A stretch of 47,429 nt of DNA from CAWCTB01 sp963798275 (lineage in GTDB: Bacteria > Acidobacteriota > Terriglobia > Terriglobales > Acidobacteriaceae), in NCBI GenBank assembly GCA_963798275.1, contig CAWCTB010000037.1, forward strand, positions 1-47,429, in the 5' to 3' direction. The notes under the pieces were generated by a model, which saw only the letters and a program-made list of their open reading frames with translations, ran no database searches and was not told the origin of the DNA. A program made the translations under genes and the position numbers. This document shows, piece by piece, positions 1-9,679 of the stretch (within the stretch, counting starts at the first letter, position 1; every line of letters begins with the position of its first letter).

Positions 1-1243
1 TCAGTGCACCGTCTTGGTCTTGCGCGACATGTAGTCCATCAGCAGGTATTGTCCCAGGGTGTAAGGCGTCGTGAAGTACGCCTTGCCGCGGCACATCTCC
101 GTCACTTTCTGCACGAACTGTATCAAGCCGTGGTCGGAGGCCAACATAAAGGTGTTGATGAGCACGCCCGCGCGCTTGCACTTGGAGACTTCCTTCAGCG
201 TCTCGCTCACCACCAGCGGATCGAGTCCAAACGCGTTCTTGTAGATGCGGCCGTCTTCCAGGGTGAGCGCCGACGGCTTGCCGTCGGTGATCATGACGAT
301 CTGCTTCATGTCTTTGCGCTGGCGTTGCAGGATGCGCTGCGCCAGGCGCAGGCCCTCGCGCGTGTTGGTGTAATACGGGCCCACCTTGACGCGCGCCAAT
401 TGCGACAGCGGCAGCTCTTCCGCGGAATCATGAAACAGCACCAGCGAAAGCGAGTCGCCTGGGTATTGCGTGCGGATCAGGTGCGACAACGCCATCGCGA
501 CTTTCTTCGCCGGGGTGAAGCGGTCCTCGCCGTACAGGATCATCGAGTGCGAGCAGTCGAGCATGAGCACGGTCGCGCACGACGATTGGTATTCGCACTG
601 ATGCACCTGCAGGTCGCTGTACTCGATGTTCAGCGGCAGGTGCAGGCCTTCGCGCTGGATGGCGCTGGACAGCGTGGCCGTGATGTCGAGGTTCAGCGTG
701 TCGCCGAATTCGTAGGTCTTGGACGCGCCGCTGGCCTCGATGCCCGTGGCCATATCGCGGGTGTCGTGACGGCCGAAGTTCGACTTGCCCAACGATCCCA
801 GCAGGTCACGCAACGCCTTGAAGCCGAGGAAGTCCAGCCCCTTGTCGGTGATCTCGAATTTCGCCTGCGCCTGCGAGTCGCCCACCTGCCCGCCCACGCT
901 CGATTGCCGCGCCGGATCGTGCGGCTGGTCGATGCTGATGTACTCTTCCTGCTGCATGCGCTCGATCAGCTGCTCGATGAGTTGCTCCATCTGCTCGGCA
1001 GCTCATGTTTTCGACCTGCTCGCGCATCTGCTCGTCGAGCAGATCGCTGTTCAGCAGCGCCTCGGCGATGGCCTGCTTCAGGTCTTCCAGCGACTGCTGC
1101 CCGTCGTTCAGGTCGTAGTAGTCCATGTACTGCTGCTGGAAGCCGCTCTGCAGCAGGTAGTCGGAGAGCGCGCTGAGCAGGTCCTCCAGGCTCATCTCCG
1201 ACGCGGGCTCGGGAACGTATTTTTTGTACTTGATGAATTTCAT
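1..1243 (-). CDS. VWA-domain protein, partner of MoxR-like ATPase (frameshifted)
   Basis: Von Willebrand factor A protein of the kind paired with ChlI/MoxR AAA+ ATPases. The main reading frame (990 to 1) has a MIDAS motif DCSHS and a later VMITDGKPS strand typical of metal-dependent VWA folds. A second frame starting at ATG 1243 supplies a natural acidic N-terminus (MKFIKYKKYVPEP...). Reading the minus strand, the frames join as ...ENMS-AEQMEQLIEQ... if one extra base at about position 1000 is removed, so the gene is probably one protein of about 410 residues broken by a single-base insertion. Without that correction, the 990-1 frame has a stop codon just upstream of its first ATG. The stop codon is at 1-3, so the gene is complete at the window edge. 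It lies directly downstream of the ATPase gene on the same strand, so the two are probably co-transcribed. AAA+/VWA pairs usually act as chaperone or metal-insertion machines; the substrate here is unknown. Confidence 0.8.
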
Positions 1244-1280
1244 AAAGCAGTTGCAGTGGGCAGTGGATAGTCTGCCATCG

Positions 1281-1311
1281 GTAGTGAACTCGTCTGACGA
1301 CTATTCACTAC
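1281..1311. repeat. Inverted repeat and short direct repeats between ATPase and VWA genes
   Basis: GTAGTGAA (1281-1288) and TTCACTAC (1304-1311) form an 8-bp perfect inverted repeat with a 15-nt loop. The 11-mer ACTATTCACTA occurs at 1300-1310 and again at 1321-1331. No T-tract follows on either strand, so a terminator is not supported. It could be a remnant of an interspersed intergenic repeat or a processing hairpin between the two genes. Confidence 0.5.
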
Positions 1312-1321
1312 CTACTAATTA

Positions 1322-2833
1322 CTATTCACTAATTGAACGGCCTTCTCTGCCTGCGAAAGTCCCGCTCGTCGTCCTCCTCGCGGAAGCTCTGTTTCTCCGG
1401 CGCGGCTGCTTCTCGCCCGCGGTGAACATGCGCTCCTCGCTGCGGCCAATCTTCTTGTGAGCGTGCAGACCCTCCAGGATGAACTCCGCGGCCGACACCA
1501 GCAGTTCCGATGGCTCTTTTCCGCTGAGGCCCAGCGCGCTCAGCTTGTCGAGCAGTCCCTGAATGCCGCGCAGCTTATGCAGCATGTCCTGCGCGCTCGC
1601 CGAATCGCGCATCTGGATTTCGCCGCCCAGGTCGAACCACTGCACCACCTGGTTCATGTTGCTGTTGCCATGGAAGTAGCGGTCGTAGGTGCGGGCAATG
1701 GCGACGCGAATGATTTCTCGCGCTACCGTGTCGGCGCCCTTCAGCTCTCCCTCGTATTCCAGTTCGAGCTTGCCGGTAATGGACGGGAGTGCGGCGTAGA
1801 TGTCGCCGATACGCGGCACCACCAGCTTCTCGCCGGAACGGATGGCCCGGCGTTCCGCATTGGAGATGACATTCTCCATCGCGCTGATGGGCAACCGCTG
1901 GCTCACACCGGATCGCTTATCGATGCGCTTGTCTTCGCGCGCGACGAAGGCGACCTGTTCGATCACTTCGCTCACAAACTCGGGAATCTGCAACTGGTGC
2001 CCATTACGCTCGATCCAGGCTTCCTGAGCCGTGATCGCCAATCCCTCCTGCACCGTTGCCGGGTAGTGGGTGCGAATCTCCGATCCAATGCGGTCTTTGA
2101 GCGGCGTGACGATCTTGCCGCGGGCGGTATAGTCCTCGGGATTGGCGCTAAATACCAGCGCAATGTCCAGCGGCAGCCGCACCGGGTAACCCTTAATCTG
2201 CACGTCGCCTTCCTGCATGATATTGAACAACCCGACCTGGATCTTCCCCGCTAGGTCCGGCAGCTCGTTCACCGCGAATATGCCGCGGTTGGCGCGAGGC
2301 AGCAACCCGTAGTGCACGGTCAACTCGCTTCCCAGTTCATGTCCTCCCTTGGCGGCCTTGATGGGATCGATATCGCCGATCAAGTCAGCGATGGTCACGT
2401 CGGGCGTGGCCAGCTTCTCCACGTAGCGATGGTCGGGAGTGAGATAGCCGATGGGTGCGTCGTCGGGATTTTCGGCGAGCAGCTTGCGGCAACGCGGGCA
2501 CAACGGAGCGTAAGGATTGTCGTGGATTTCGCAGCCGAGCAGGTACGGTATCTGAGGGTCGAGCAAGGTTGTGAGCGCCCGCAGGATGCGGCTCTTGGCT
2601 TGCCCGCGAAGTCCGAGCAGGATGAAGTTATGGCGCGAAAGCACCGCGTTCACCAGTTGCGGCACAACCGTGTCGTCATAACCGACGATCCCGGGAAAGA
2701 TCGGCCCGCTGTCCCGCAACCTCGCGATCAGGTTATCGCGCATCTCATCTTTGACACGCCGGGTCTTGACCTTCTCTTCCGAAAACTGAGAGCTGCGACG
2801 AAGTTCGCCAAGGGATTGCGGGTAGTTGCTCAA
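1322..2833 (-). CDS. MoxR/ChlI-like AAA+ ATPase (magnesium-chelatase-like)
   Basis: AAA+ ATPase related to the magnesium-chelatase ChlI subunit and MoxR proteins. With the start used here, the Walker A-type loop GLRGQAKS is at about residues 74-81, and VNELPDL serves as the Walker B/sensor region. The segment CEIHDNPYAPLCPRC between them contains three cysteines and a histidine and may bind metal. The C-terminal 35 residues are basic and low in complexity, probably disordered. I chose a TTG start at 2833 because GGAGG lies 9 nt upstream and the family normally begins close to a YPxSLGELR motif. An in-frame ATG at 2863 would add ten residues. The gene directly precedes the VWA gene on the same strand. 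These ATPases remodel a client together with the VWA protein; no client is evident here. Confidence 0.88.
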   Translation of the reverse strand: MSNYPQSLGELRRSSQFSEEKVKTRRVKDEMRDNLIARLRDSGPIFPGIVGYDDTVVPQLVNAVLSRHNFILLGLRGQAKSRILRALTTLLDPQIPYLLGCEIHDNPYAPLCPRCRKLLAENPDDAPIGYLTPDHRYVEKLATPDVTIADLIGDIDPIKAAKGGHELGSELTVHYGLLPRANRGIFAVNELPDLAGKIQVGLFNIMQEGDVQIKGYPVRLPLDIALVFSANPEDYTARGKIVTPLKDRIGSEIRTHYPATVQEGLAITAQEAWIERNGHQLQIPEFVSEVIEQVAFVAREDKRIDKRSGVSQRLPISAMENVISNAERRAIRSGEKLVVPRIGDIYAALPSITGKLELEYEGELKGADTVAREIIRVAIARTYDRYFHGNSNMNQVVQWFDLGGEIQMRDSASAQDMLHKLRGIQGLLDKLSALGLSGKEPSELLVSAAEFILEGLHAHKKIGRSEERMFTAGEKQPRRRNRASARRTTSGTFAGREGRSISE

Positions 2834-3066
2834 GGCTGGAATCCTCCAGGGTCGCGCCGCCACCCCACGTGGCGGAGCCAGCGCTGCTGCTCGTTATTCT
2901 ACGCCTGACGTACGCCTGCTTCGGGCTTACGCGCTTCTGCTGAGCGTAGAGCAAAAACACTAAAGGCATTAGAGAGCACAACCACCGGTTGCGATGCGGA
3001 AAAACCTGGGCCGCTGGCCGGACGTTGCCCAAGCAGAAAAATCAGCAGGGTTTGCGTCGCCGCGGC

Positions 3067-5706
3067 TCAATCCGCCACGGACCTGCGGTTGGTTCTGAGG
3101 TCGCGCTCTTCATTCTCGTCTTCCAGGCCATTGCCGCCGGCCGCGGCCTCCGCTCCCAGCGGATCGAGGGTGTCTGCGGAGCTGGCGATGGAGCGCACGT
3201 GCAGATCGCGCTGTGGGAAGGGAATTTCGATTCCGGCTTCTTCAAAGGACTTCATCACCACCAGGGCAATCTCGCTTCGCACTTTGATCCAGTTGCTGTC
3301 CTGCATCACCCAGAACTGCAGTTCGTAGTTGAGCGAGCTGTCGCCGAAGCCGACGAAATACGCGGCCGGCGGCGGGTTGGTGAGAACGGTCTCATGGGCG
3401 TTCGCAGCTTTGAGCAGCAAGTTGATGACAACATCGGCATCGGTGCCGTAGGCGACGCCGACGGGAAGCTCACCGCGCCGCTTGGCTTCAGTCAGGGTCC
3501 AGTTGGTGACCTTGCCGGAGATCAGGTTTGCGTTGGGAATGATGACCTCAGCGCCCTGAAACGTCGTCAGTGTGCTGGACCGGATGCCAATGCGCGTCAC
3601 TTTGCCCGTCTGCCCATCCACTTCCAGCACGTCCTGGAGGTGAATGGGCCGCTCGAATTGCAGGATCAGTCCGGAAACGAAATTGTTGACGATGTTCTGC
3701 AGCCCGAAGCCCACGCCGACCCCCAAGGCTCCCGTTAGAACAGTGAACTTGTTCAGTTCCACACCGCCGGCGTTCACCGCTCCCAGGAAGATCAACAGCA
3801 GCAGCAGGTAATAGACAGTGGAGGCGATAAGTTCGGGAACGCCACGAGCCAGGTGGAAACGGCCCAGCACTTCCTCCCTCAAAAGGAAGCGCACCCCGCT
3901 GGCTAACAGGTATCCACCCACCAGGGTAAAAAAGAATCCGAACACCCCGCTTAAGGTCACGCCCGAGGCGGATCCGGCGATGGGGAAGTTTAGGAAGCCT
4001 GTGATTGCGCCCTTCACCGCGTCACGTACGCTGAACAAATCCAGCGTTGAGCTCAGCCACAGCAGAAATGCGCCCCATTGCATGAGACGAGGCACCCAGC
4101 GAACGATGGCCTGCCGGTGCAGGCGGATGATGGCCAACCTCTCGGCCTGGGGATGATTGACACCTTCGGCCAACAGCAGCGTGAAAACTCGAACACCGGC
4201 AACTGCGCCCACGGCGATAAACGTGCTGCAAATACAGCCGATCGAGAGGAACTGGGCCAGCTTAACGTATCCCAGCGCATTGGAGAGCAGGCCAAGTCCG
4301 AGAATGGCTACGGCAATTCGAAGCGCCAGCACCACGTACCGCCGCCCCTTTTCAGGAAACGACATCCGGGAAGGCCGCAATAGCCACACGAATAATAGAA
4401 AGACGGTGCCGTTGCTAAGGAACAGCAGCTCGCGGGTCCAGACCGGAGAGAGCGAGAGCCAGTTGACCGCGACATTGAAGGCGTATGCCGCCCCCATTAC
4501 GTACAGCATGACCCGAAAGCGAGGTTCGATCAGGGGCGGCAAGAGACGCAGCACCGGAACGAACGAGGCCAGCACCGCAACACCCAAGAAGGTCAGGGGT
4601 GCCGAAGGAGTCAGAACGTATCCCAGTACAAGTGCAGGCAGAAGTCCGAGAGAAATCCAATGCCGCAAAATGCGCAGCACGGCCGCCTGTTCTTCATCCA
4701 CCGGTACCGTATGGCGAGTGATGCGGCTGAGATGGTAGGAAACCCAAAGGGATATGACCAGGAGGATTACCAGAAAGATGAGAATTCCCCGGCTCTGCGC
4801 CGCAAACGTCTTAATGGCGATCCACCGGCCCGAGGCGGACTTAAACAGAGGCGGAGCTTCGCCCATCTGCCGCCTGAGCGCGAGTTGCCAGATAGGCAGG
4901 CTGTCACGCTGAAACAACTTCCCCTGGAAGGCAATCCTTGCCTGGACGAGCCGGTTCAGCGTATCGGTCGCTGCTTGTTCTCCGGCGCTGTTGTCAATTT
5001 GCATCTTGACGACCTGCTGCAGCACATTGTTCGTCTGGGTGCGGATCTTGCGAATCGTATTGACGTTGTCCTTGATAAGTCCCGCCGCAGGGCCGAGGGC
5101 AGGCAGGTCCTTGTTCGCCTCAAGCGTCGCTTTCCATTGCGGCTCCTGGATATCGAGCTGATTGACCGCCGATTGGGCTGCATTTGCCCAATCCAGCAAC
5201 TGTTTGCGCCAAGCGAGGTTCTGGGTTAGAAGCTCCCGCCAATAGTTCTCTTGCTCACGCAACTCGACCGTGGTGGGGGTTCCGGCCAGCAGCGCGTCGA
5301 CTTCCTTCTGCTTATCGGCAATGACCGCCTGCCGCTCTGTCACAGCGTCACTCACATCGCTGAGCTGTTCCGGGGTAGGCAGCGTCGCGGCAATGTCACG
5401 CAAACTTTGGCTGAGCTGCTGCGACCGCAGGGCCAGATCGGGCAAAGGAATGACACTCGGGGGTGGCGTTTCCGCCGGTTGCGACGCCGCCGGCTCAGGG
5501 TTTGGCGTCCCGCTCGTCTTGGTGTCCTTCTTTGGCGCATTGCCGCCCAGCAGGGCCTTCCCGAGTCCTATCTGGGCCTCGGAGGTGCATTGCAGACCGC
5601 AGACCAAAAGCAGGGCCAGGGCGACTGCCCACAGACTTCGCCTAGCCGCAAGTGGAACGGTCAGGTTGCGGCGAAGACCACGCGAGAAGGGAAACCGAGG
5701 CTGCAT
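3067..5706 (-). CDS. MscS-family mechanosensitive channel with large N-terminal periplasmic region
   Basis: Inner-membrane channel of the MscS superfamily, 879 residues, close in size to MscK/MscM-type proteins and much longer than E. coli MscS (about 286). A hydrophobic segment near residues 25-45 looks like a signal peptide. About 250 residues rich in Gln, Leu and Ala, likely helical or coiled-coil, would be periplasmic. They are followed by roughly ten membrane segments. The conserved MscS pore and beta domain lies near the C-terminus: GVGFGLQNIVNNFVSGLIL (pore helix) followed by FERPIHLQDVLEVDG and IPNANLISGKVTNWT. The protein should release osmolytes on hypo-osmotic shock. It is transcribed alone, 200 bp away from the ATPase gene and divergent from msrA. 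Confidence 0.93.
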   Translation of the reverse strand: MQPRFPFSRGLRRNLTVPLAARRSLWAVALALLLVCGLQCTSEAQIGLGKALLGGNAPKKDTKTSGTPNPEPAASQPAETPPPSVIPLPDLALRSQQLSQSLRDIAATLPTPEQLSDVSDAVTERQAVIADKQKEVDALLAGTPTTVELREQENYWRELLTQNLAWRKQLLDWANAAQSAVNQLDIQEPQWKATLEANKDLPALGPAAGLIKDNVNTIRKIRTQTNNVLQQVVKMQIDNSAGEQAATDTLNRLVQARIAFQGKLFQRDSLPIWQLALRRQMGEAPPLFKSASGRWIAIKTFAAQSRGILIFLVILLVISLWVSYHLSRITRHTVPVDEEQAAVLRILRHWISLGLLPALVLGYVLTPSAPLTFLGVAVLASFVPVLRLLPPLIEPRFRVMLYVMGAAYAFNVAVNWLSLSPVWTRELLFLSNGTVFLLFVWLLRPSRMSFPEKGRRYVVLALRIAVAILGLGLLSNALGYVKLAQFLSIGCICSTFIAVGAVAGVRVFTLLLAEGVNHPQAERLAIIRLHRQAIVRWVPRLMQWGAFLLWLSSTLDLFSVRDAVKGAITGFLNFPIAGSASGVTLSGVFGFFFTLVGGYLLASGVRFLLREEVLGRFHLARGVPELIASTVYYLLLLLIFLGAVNAGGVELNKFTVLTGALGVGVGFGLQNIVNNFVSGLILQFERPIHLQDVLEVDGQTGKVTRIGIRSSTLTTFQGAEVIIPNANLISGKVTNWTLTEAKRRGELPVGVAYGTDADVVINLLLKAANAHETVLTNPPPAAYFVGFGDSSLNYELQFWVMQDSNWIKVRSEIALVVMKSFEEAGIEIPFPQRDLHVRSIASSADTLDPLGAEAAAGGNGLEDENEERDLRTNRRSVAD

Positions 5707-5875
5707 CTTGGCGTTAATTATGACCTAATCCGGCTGGGGGTGCCGGAGCAAAGTGAGGCTTGCACTCAACGTACGAGCGATACCATCAGTATGTGCAACG
5801 TTTACCGGGTCGGCATGCGGTTGGGGGAAAGCCCTCGGAACGTTGCCTGAATACAATTAGACCTTCGCGCATCCT

Positions 5876-6424
5876 ATGTCTATGGCATACGAAAAAGCAG
5901 TGCTGGGCGGTGGATGTTTCTGGTGCGTCGAAGCCGCCTTGAATCAGATCGAAGGCGTCGAGTCGGTGCGCTCCGGCTACATGGGCGGCCGGACGGCCAA
6001 TCCCACCTACGAGCAGGTTTGCCGCGGCAACACCGGTCATGTCGAGGTTGCCGAGGTCACATTCGATCCCGCCAAGCTCGGCTTCCATGATTTGCTGGAG
6101 GTTTTCTTCACCGCCCACGACCCCACCACGCCGAACCGTCAAGGCAGCGACGTTGGCGAGCAGTACCGTTCCGTCATCTTCTACCTTGACGAGCAGCAGA
6201 AACAGACGGCAGAACAGGTGATCGCCGAGTTGACCCGCGATCAGGTCTTCTCCAGCCCGATTGTCACGGGGGTTGAGCCCGCCTCGACCTTCTATGTTGC
6301 CGAGGACTACCACCAGGACTATCTCACGAAGAATCCTTATCAGCCCTATTGCATGTTCGTGGTCGCGCCCAAGGTGCAGAAGATCCGCAAGAAATACGCG
6401 GAGCGGCTGAAGGCGCACGTTTAA
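5876..6424 (+). CDS. msrA: Peptide-methionine (S)-S-oxide reductase MsrA
   Basis: Reduces the S-epimer of methionine sulfoxide in proteins and free methionine, using thioredoxin. The family signature GCFWC lies at residues 13-17 with the catalytic cysteine at 14, followed by the conserved EGVESVRSGYMGG and the GSDVGEQYRSVIF segment that positions the substrate. The length (182 residues) is normal for single-domain MsrA. Another in-frame ATG two codons later (5882) is equally possible as a start. No MsrB gene is adjacent. The gene is divergent from the MscS-type channel. Confidence 0.97.
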   Translation: MSMAYEKAVLGGGCFWCVEAALNQIEGVESVRSGYMGGRTANPTYEQVCRGNTGHVEVAEVTFDPAKLGFHDLLEVFFTAHDPTTPNRQGSDVGEQYRSVIFYLDEQQKQTAEQVIAELTRDQVFSSPIVTGVEPASTFYVAEDYHQDYLTKNPYQPYCMFVVAPKVQKIRKKYAERLKAHV

Positions 6425-6535
6425 CCGGGTTGTAATAGCCGGCGCGAAGGCAACGGCGGCCGCCGGGCCCCAGCTACAATTGTGTAACACGGCGCGCTGT
6501 CACGCGCAAAGCGCGACTGGCACGAAGGGGCTGCG

Positions 6536-7607
6536 ATGCTGAGGGGCTCGGTTATCGCGATGTTGCTGCACGACGTCGCCGAAGAGATACACCTGGAAGA
6601 GCTGCGCACCATATTAGGGGCGCGCCGCGTTGAGCCGAGCTTCAAACACGCCACGCCAGAGTACGTGCGCTTCGAGAAACCGCCGGTAGTCGAGTCGGCT
6701 CCGCCAACCACGCTCAGCACCGGTGAACAACTTCGGACCCAGCTCAAGTATTACGACTACGGCGTCATCAGCGTGGTGTTTGAATTGCCGTTTGAGGGCG
6801 ACTGGGAATCGCTGGCGGTGCTGGCGTCGCGATGGGTGCCGAGCGCGGAACTGGAGCGCCAAGCACAGCAGATCGTCCGCGACCGTCTGGGGCGGAGTGG
6901 CTTCTGCCATTGTGCGGCCATATAGCGACTGGCTCGATGAAGACTACTTCATCTTCAACCTGACCCAGATCGACAACAATCCTCCGGCTTCGGAGGTGGT
7001 GGCGGAGCACGGCGCCGAAATCGCGCGCGTGGTTCGGGGCGAAGCCTCGGAGCTGGCCCCGGGTGAACGAGATGACGTTCTGCAGGCCAGACTCTCGTAC
7101 TATCCGAATGACCTGGTTGTGGTGGGATGGAATGCGGCGCTGATCTACGACACTCCGTCCGGCGCAGACACAGCTATTCAAATTCTGGAGTACGTCAATT
7201 CGCAGCTATTGGAATTTCGTCATTACGACGAGCTGCTCACGCGTGAACTTGCCGGCGTTTACACTTCGCTGAAGAAACGGCCTGGGATACTGCGGCGCTG
7301 GCTCATGCGCCGTCAGGCCTCCCGCCTCAACACGGTCACGGTCGAAGTGACGGAACTGGTGGAGCGGGCCGACAATGCCATCAAGTTCGTGAGCGACATG
7401 TTCGCGGCGCGCCTCTATCGGCTGGCCGCCGCCAAGGCGGGTGTGCCCGAGTACAAGAACCTGGTGAATGAGAAGTTAAAGACGGCCGAGAACCTCTACC
7501 GCTTTCTGATCGACGAGTTTAATCAAAGCCGTGGTTTCGTGCTGGAACTGATGGTGGTGATCATCCTGGTGATCGAGCTGATCTACTTGTTCAAAGGCAA
7601 GGGCTGA
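6536..7607 (+). CDS. RMD1/DUF155-like membrane-anchored protein (frameshifted)
   Basis: Two overlapping frames (6536-6925 and a second frame to 7607) join into one protein of about 356 residues. Each half alone is incomplete: the first carries KYYDYGVISVVFELPFEGDW, the second continues VASAIVRPYSDWLDEDYFIF. The break falls in a GGGG run at 6889-6892, and removing one G restores ...RDRLGGVASAIVRPY.... The C-terminus has a long basic helical region followed by a single membrane helix (LELMVVIILVIELIYLF) and a short basic tail. This layout, an N-terminal domain, helices and a C-terminal anchor, resembles the RMD1/YagE (DUF155) family, whose function in bacteria is poorly known. The family assignment is from memory of the architecture and is moderately sure. 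Confidence 0.72.
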
Positions 7608-7783
7608 AGTGTCTCGCTGACACGCAATGACGCAGCAAAAGACGAAAGGTCGATCGTTTAGAATGAGTCTTTGGCGGAAAAAATCGCGGCAAACCATTGC
7701 AAGACAATGAGTTATATGTAAGCTATTGGAGTGAAAAGGCCTAGCCAAATCATTTTACAGATTGGCCGCCGGCAACAGCCTTC

Positions 7784-8569
7784 CTAGAGTATCGACCGGA
7801 CCACTCCTCCGTCGGCCCGCACGGCTGCACCATTGGTAGCGGACGAGAGCGGGCTGGCCAGGAAAGCCACCATAGCCGCGACTTCCTTCGGGTCTGCGAA
7901 GCGTTTGAGCAGGGAGGTCGGCCGAGCGCTTCGTATGAATTCTCGCTCTACCGCCGCCCGGTCGCCCTGGCCAGATTGCGCCAACATTCGTTCGACCCCC
8001 TCCGACATCGTCGGGCCAGCCAGGACACTGTTTACGGTGACGCCCGTGCCCGCGGTGGTTTCGGCTAATCCCCGCGCAATCGCCAACTGTGCTGTCTTGC
8101 TCATGCCGTACTGAATGCCGTCAGCCGGTATCTGCACCGCTGATTCGCTGGAGATAAAGATGATCCGTCCCCAGTTGCGTTGTTTCAAGCCGCGCAGATA
8201 ATGCCGGCTCAGGCGGACCCCACTCATGACGTTAACCTCAAAGATATACATCCACTCCTGGTCGGTGATTTCCTCGAAAGGCTTGAAGTCGAAAATGCCG
8301 ACATTGTTGACCAGGATGTCGACCTCGGGGAACTCCGCGATGGTCTTCTTCGCGCCTTCGGCGCTGCCCAGGTCGGCGGCCAGTGGCAGCAGTTGGCCGC
8401 GCGCTCCGGCCTGCCGTATGCTGGCGATCGCCCGAATCACGCGTGCTTCGGTGCGGCCATTCACGATGACGGCGGCGCCTTCGCGGGCGAGTGCTTCGGC
8501 GATGGCGAATCCGATACCGGCCGTGGAGCCGGTGACCAGGGCGCGTTTGTCTTCGAGTTGCAGATCCAT
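7784..8569 (-). CDS. Short-chain dehydrogenase/reductase (SDR family)
   Basis: NAD(P)-dependent oxidoreductase of the classical SDR family, 261 residues. It has the cofactor motif TGSTAGIG (residues 13-20), the NNVG structural motif (88-91) and the catalytic set Ser141, Tyr154 and Lys158 (YGMSK). The substrate cannot be predicted. The C-terminus (ADGG near the end) is typical of FabG-like members. The ATG at 8569 was chosen because the sequence MDLQLEDKRALVTG is the usual N-terminus; the reading frame stays open further upstream but contains no recognisable domain. It is divergent from the hypothetical gene starting at 8731. Confidence 0.93.
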   Translation of the reverse strand: MDLQLEDKRALVTGSTAGIGFAIAEALAREGAAVIVNGRTEARVIRAIASIRQAGARGQLLPLAADLGSAEGAKKTIAEFPEVDILVNNVGIFDFKPFEEITDQEWMYIFEVNVMSGVRLSRHYLRGLKQRNWGRIIFISSESAVQIPADGIQYGMSKTAQLAIARGLAETTAGTGVTVNSVLAGPTMSEGVERMLAQSGQGDRAAVEREFIRSARPTSLLKRFADPKEVAAMVAFLASPLSSATNGAAVRADGGVVRSIL

Positions 8570-8730
8570 ACTGCGGTTCGATGTTCCGCGTGCCCGTGCG
8601 ATGCAATTCGAAGGGCTGTGTTGCCGGATTAATCCACCGTTTTCGGCAAGTGAGATGGCTCGCAGCCAGGCTACGAAATCACTAAGAATTGCGGGTTCCT
8701 CGACCCGCGCACTCGCGTAAAATATCGGCG

Positions 8731-9330
8731 ATGGCCGATTCTCTCTACCTGAGTTTGTGGTTCGCCAGTTTTCCCGAGCGCGACATGATGCCGCGTGCTG
8801 TCTCGGTGTTGCGTCAGTTTCTCTTCTCCTCCCTGCGCGAGGGGGTGACCTACCTGTCAGTCCATCCGGTCGCATGGAGCGAACCGACGGTGCTGGAACA
8901 GCGCTTCAACCCGGGTATTTCTCCTGAGGAGGCTGCGGAGATTGCGCAAGAATTCGTGCATGATGACTTTGCTTTTGTCTTCGAAGCATTCTGGGACCTC
9001 TGGACGCCGAACGAAGACGAGCACGGAGACGCCTGGGTGCAGCGTCCTACAGCGGTGAAGTTTCTGGTGCATGGCGTGCAGTTCGACGAAGGTATCTACG
9101 CCGACGACGGTCATATTCAGGTGGACTTCGGACTCGACACGCCGTTCCTGTTCGAGGGCATCCGCCTTACGCCGGCCATCGAGCAGAACATCCGTACCAA
9201 CGTGGCCAAGCTGGTCGCTTTCTCCAGTGCCATCGAGAAACATTGCGGCGTCACCGGGCGGGTGTTGTGGTCGGAGTCAGAGGACAATCTGGCGCAGAAA
9301 CTAATTCCCAAGCTGCAACAGACCCACTAG
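8731..9330 (+). CDS. Conserved hypothetical protein
   Basis: 199 residues, acidic, probably soluble and cytoplasmic: no signal peptide or membrane segment is visible. It starts MADSLYLSLWFASFPERDMMPRAVSVLRQF and has an acidic midsection with several Trp residues. I recognise no domain or catalytic motif. An open frame extends upstream to 8689, but the ATG at 8731 gives the more natural N-terminus. An A+T-rich TAAAAT lies at 8719-8724, a few bases before the start codon. The gene is divergent from the SDR gene and followed by a 349-nt non-coding leader for the next gene. Confidence 0.75.
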   Translation: MADSLYLSLWFASFPERDMMPRAVSVLRQFLFSSLREGVTYLSVHPVAWSEPTVLEQRFNPGISPEEAAEIAQEFVHDDFAFVFEAFWDLWTPNEDEHGDAWVQRPTAVKFLVHGVQFDEGIYADDGHIQVDFGLDTPFLFEGIRLTPAIEQNIRTNVAKLVAFSSAIEKHCGVTGRVLWSESEDNLAQKLIPKLQQTH

Positions 9331-9457
9331 ACAAAGTGGAGCCGGCAGTGTTGTACTGCTGGTGCCCTCGCCAGCGACGGAACCGGGTGCTTCTAAGATC
9401 GATTTTATAAAGCACTTACTGCTGTTATGAATGGTTTTTGCCGGCAAACATTCGAGT

Positions 9458-9573
9458 GGTTGGGAAGTTTGATTGCGGCCAACCTTCCATTGCATCTACC
9501 CGTGGTGGTAGGTGGCAGGCTCCCCTGAGCTGGGCGTTGGCCGCGTTGTGAGCCGAAACCGATCGCAGATCGG
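9458..9573 (+). ncRNA. Candidate structured leader RNA upstream of secreted-protein gene
   Basis: Nothing coding is evident in the 349 nt between 9331 and 9679, but several complementary segments are. GCGGCCAAC (9475-9483) pairs perfectly with GTTGGCCGC (9536-9544), enclosing two small hairpins: CTACC/GGTAG (9496-9500/9507-9511) and GCTC/GAGC (9519-9522/9527-9530). This makes a possible three-way junction. The 5' strand of the closing stem can instead pair upstream: GGTTGG (9458-9463) with CCAACC (9479-9484). A further hairpin CCGATC/GATCGG lies at 9559-9573. Mutually exclusive stems in a leader suggest a regulatory RNA, but I cannot match it to a known class and chance pairing in GC-rich DNA is possible. 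Confidence 0.35.
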
Positions 9574-9679
9574 ATGGATAAAGGGTATGTGTTTCAGGCC
9601 CGTATGCAGTGGTTCGTCAACGAAATTTGTTGCTGTCAGAGTGAATTTGGGCTTAAAAGGCCCCTAGATGGAGGAAGAA

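Noticed and set aside
4..1176. Plus-strand frame opposite the VWA gene
   Set aside because: Arg/Gln/Leu-rich shadow; VWA motifs are on the other strand.
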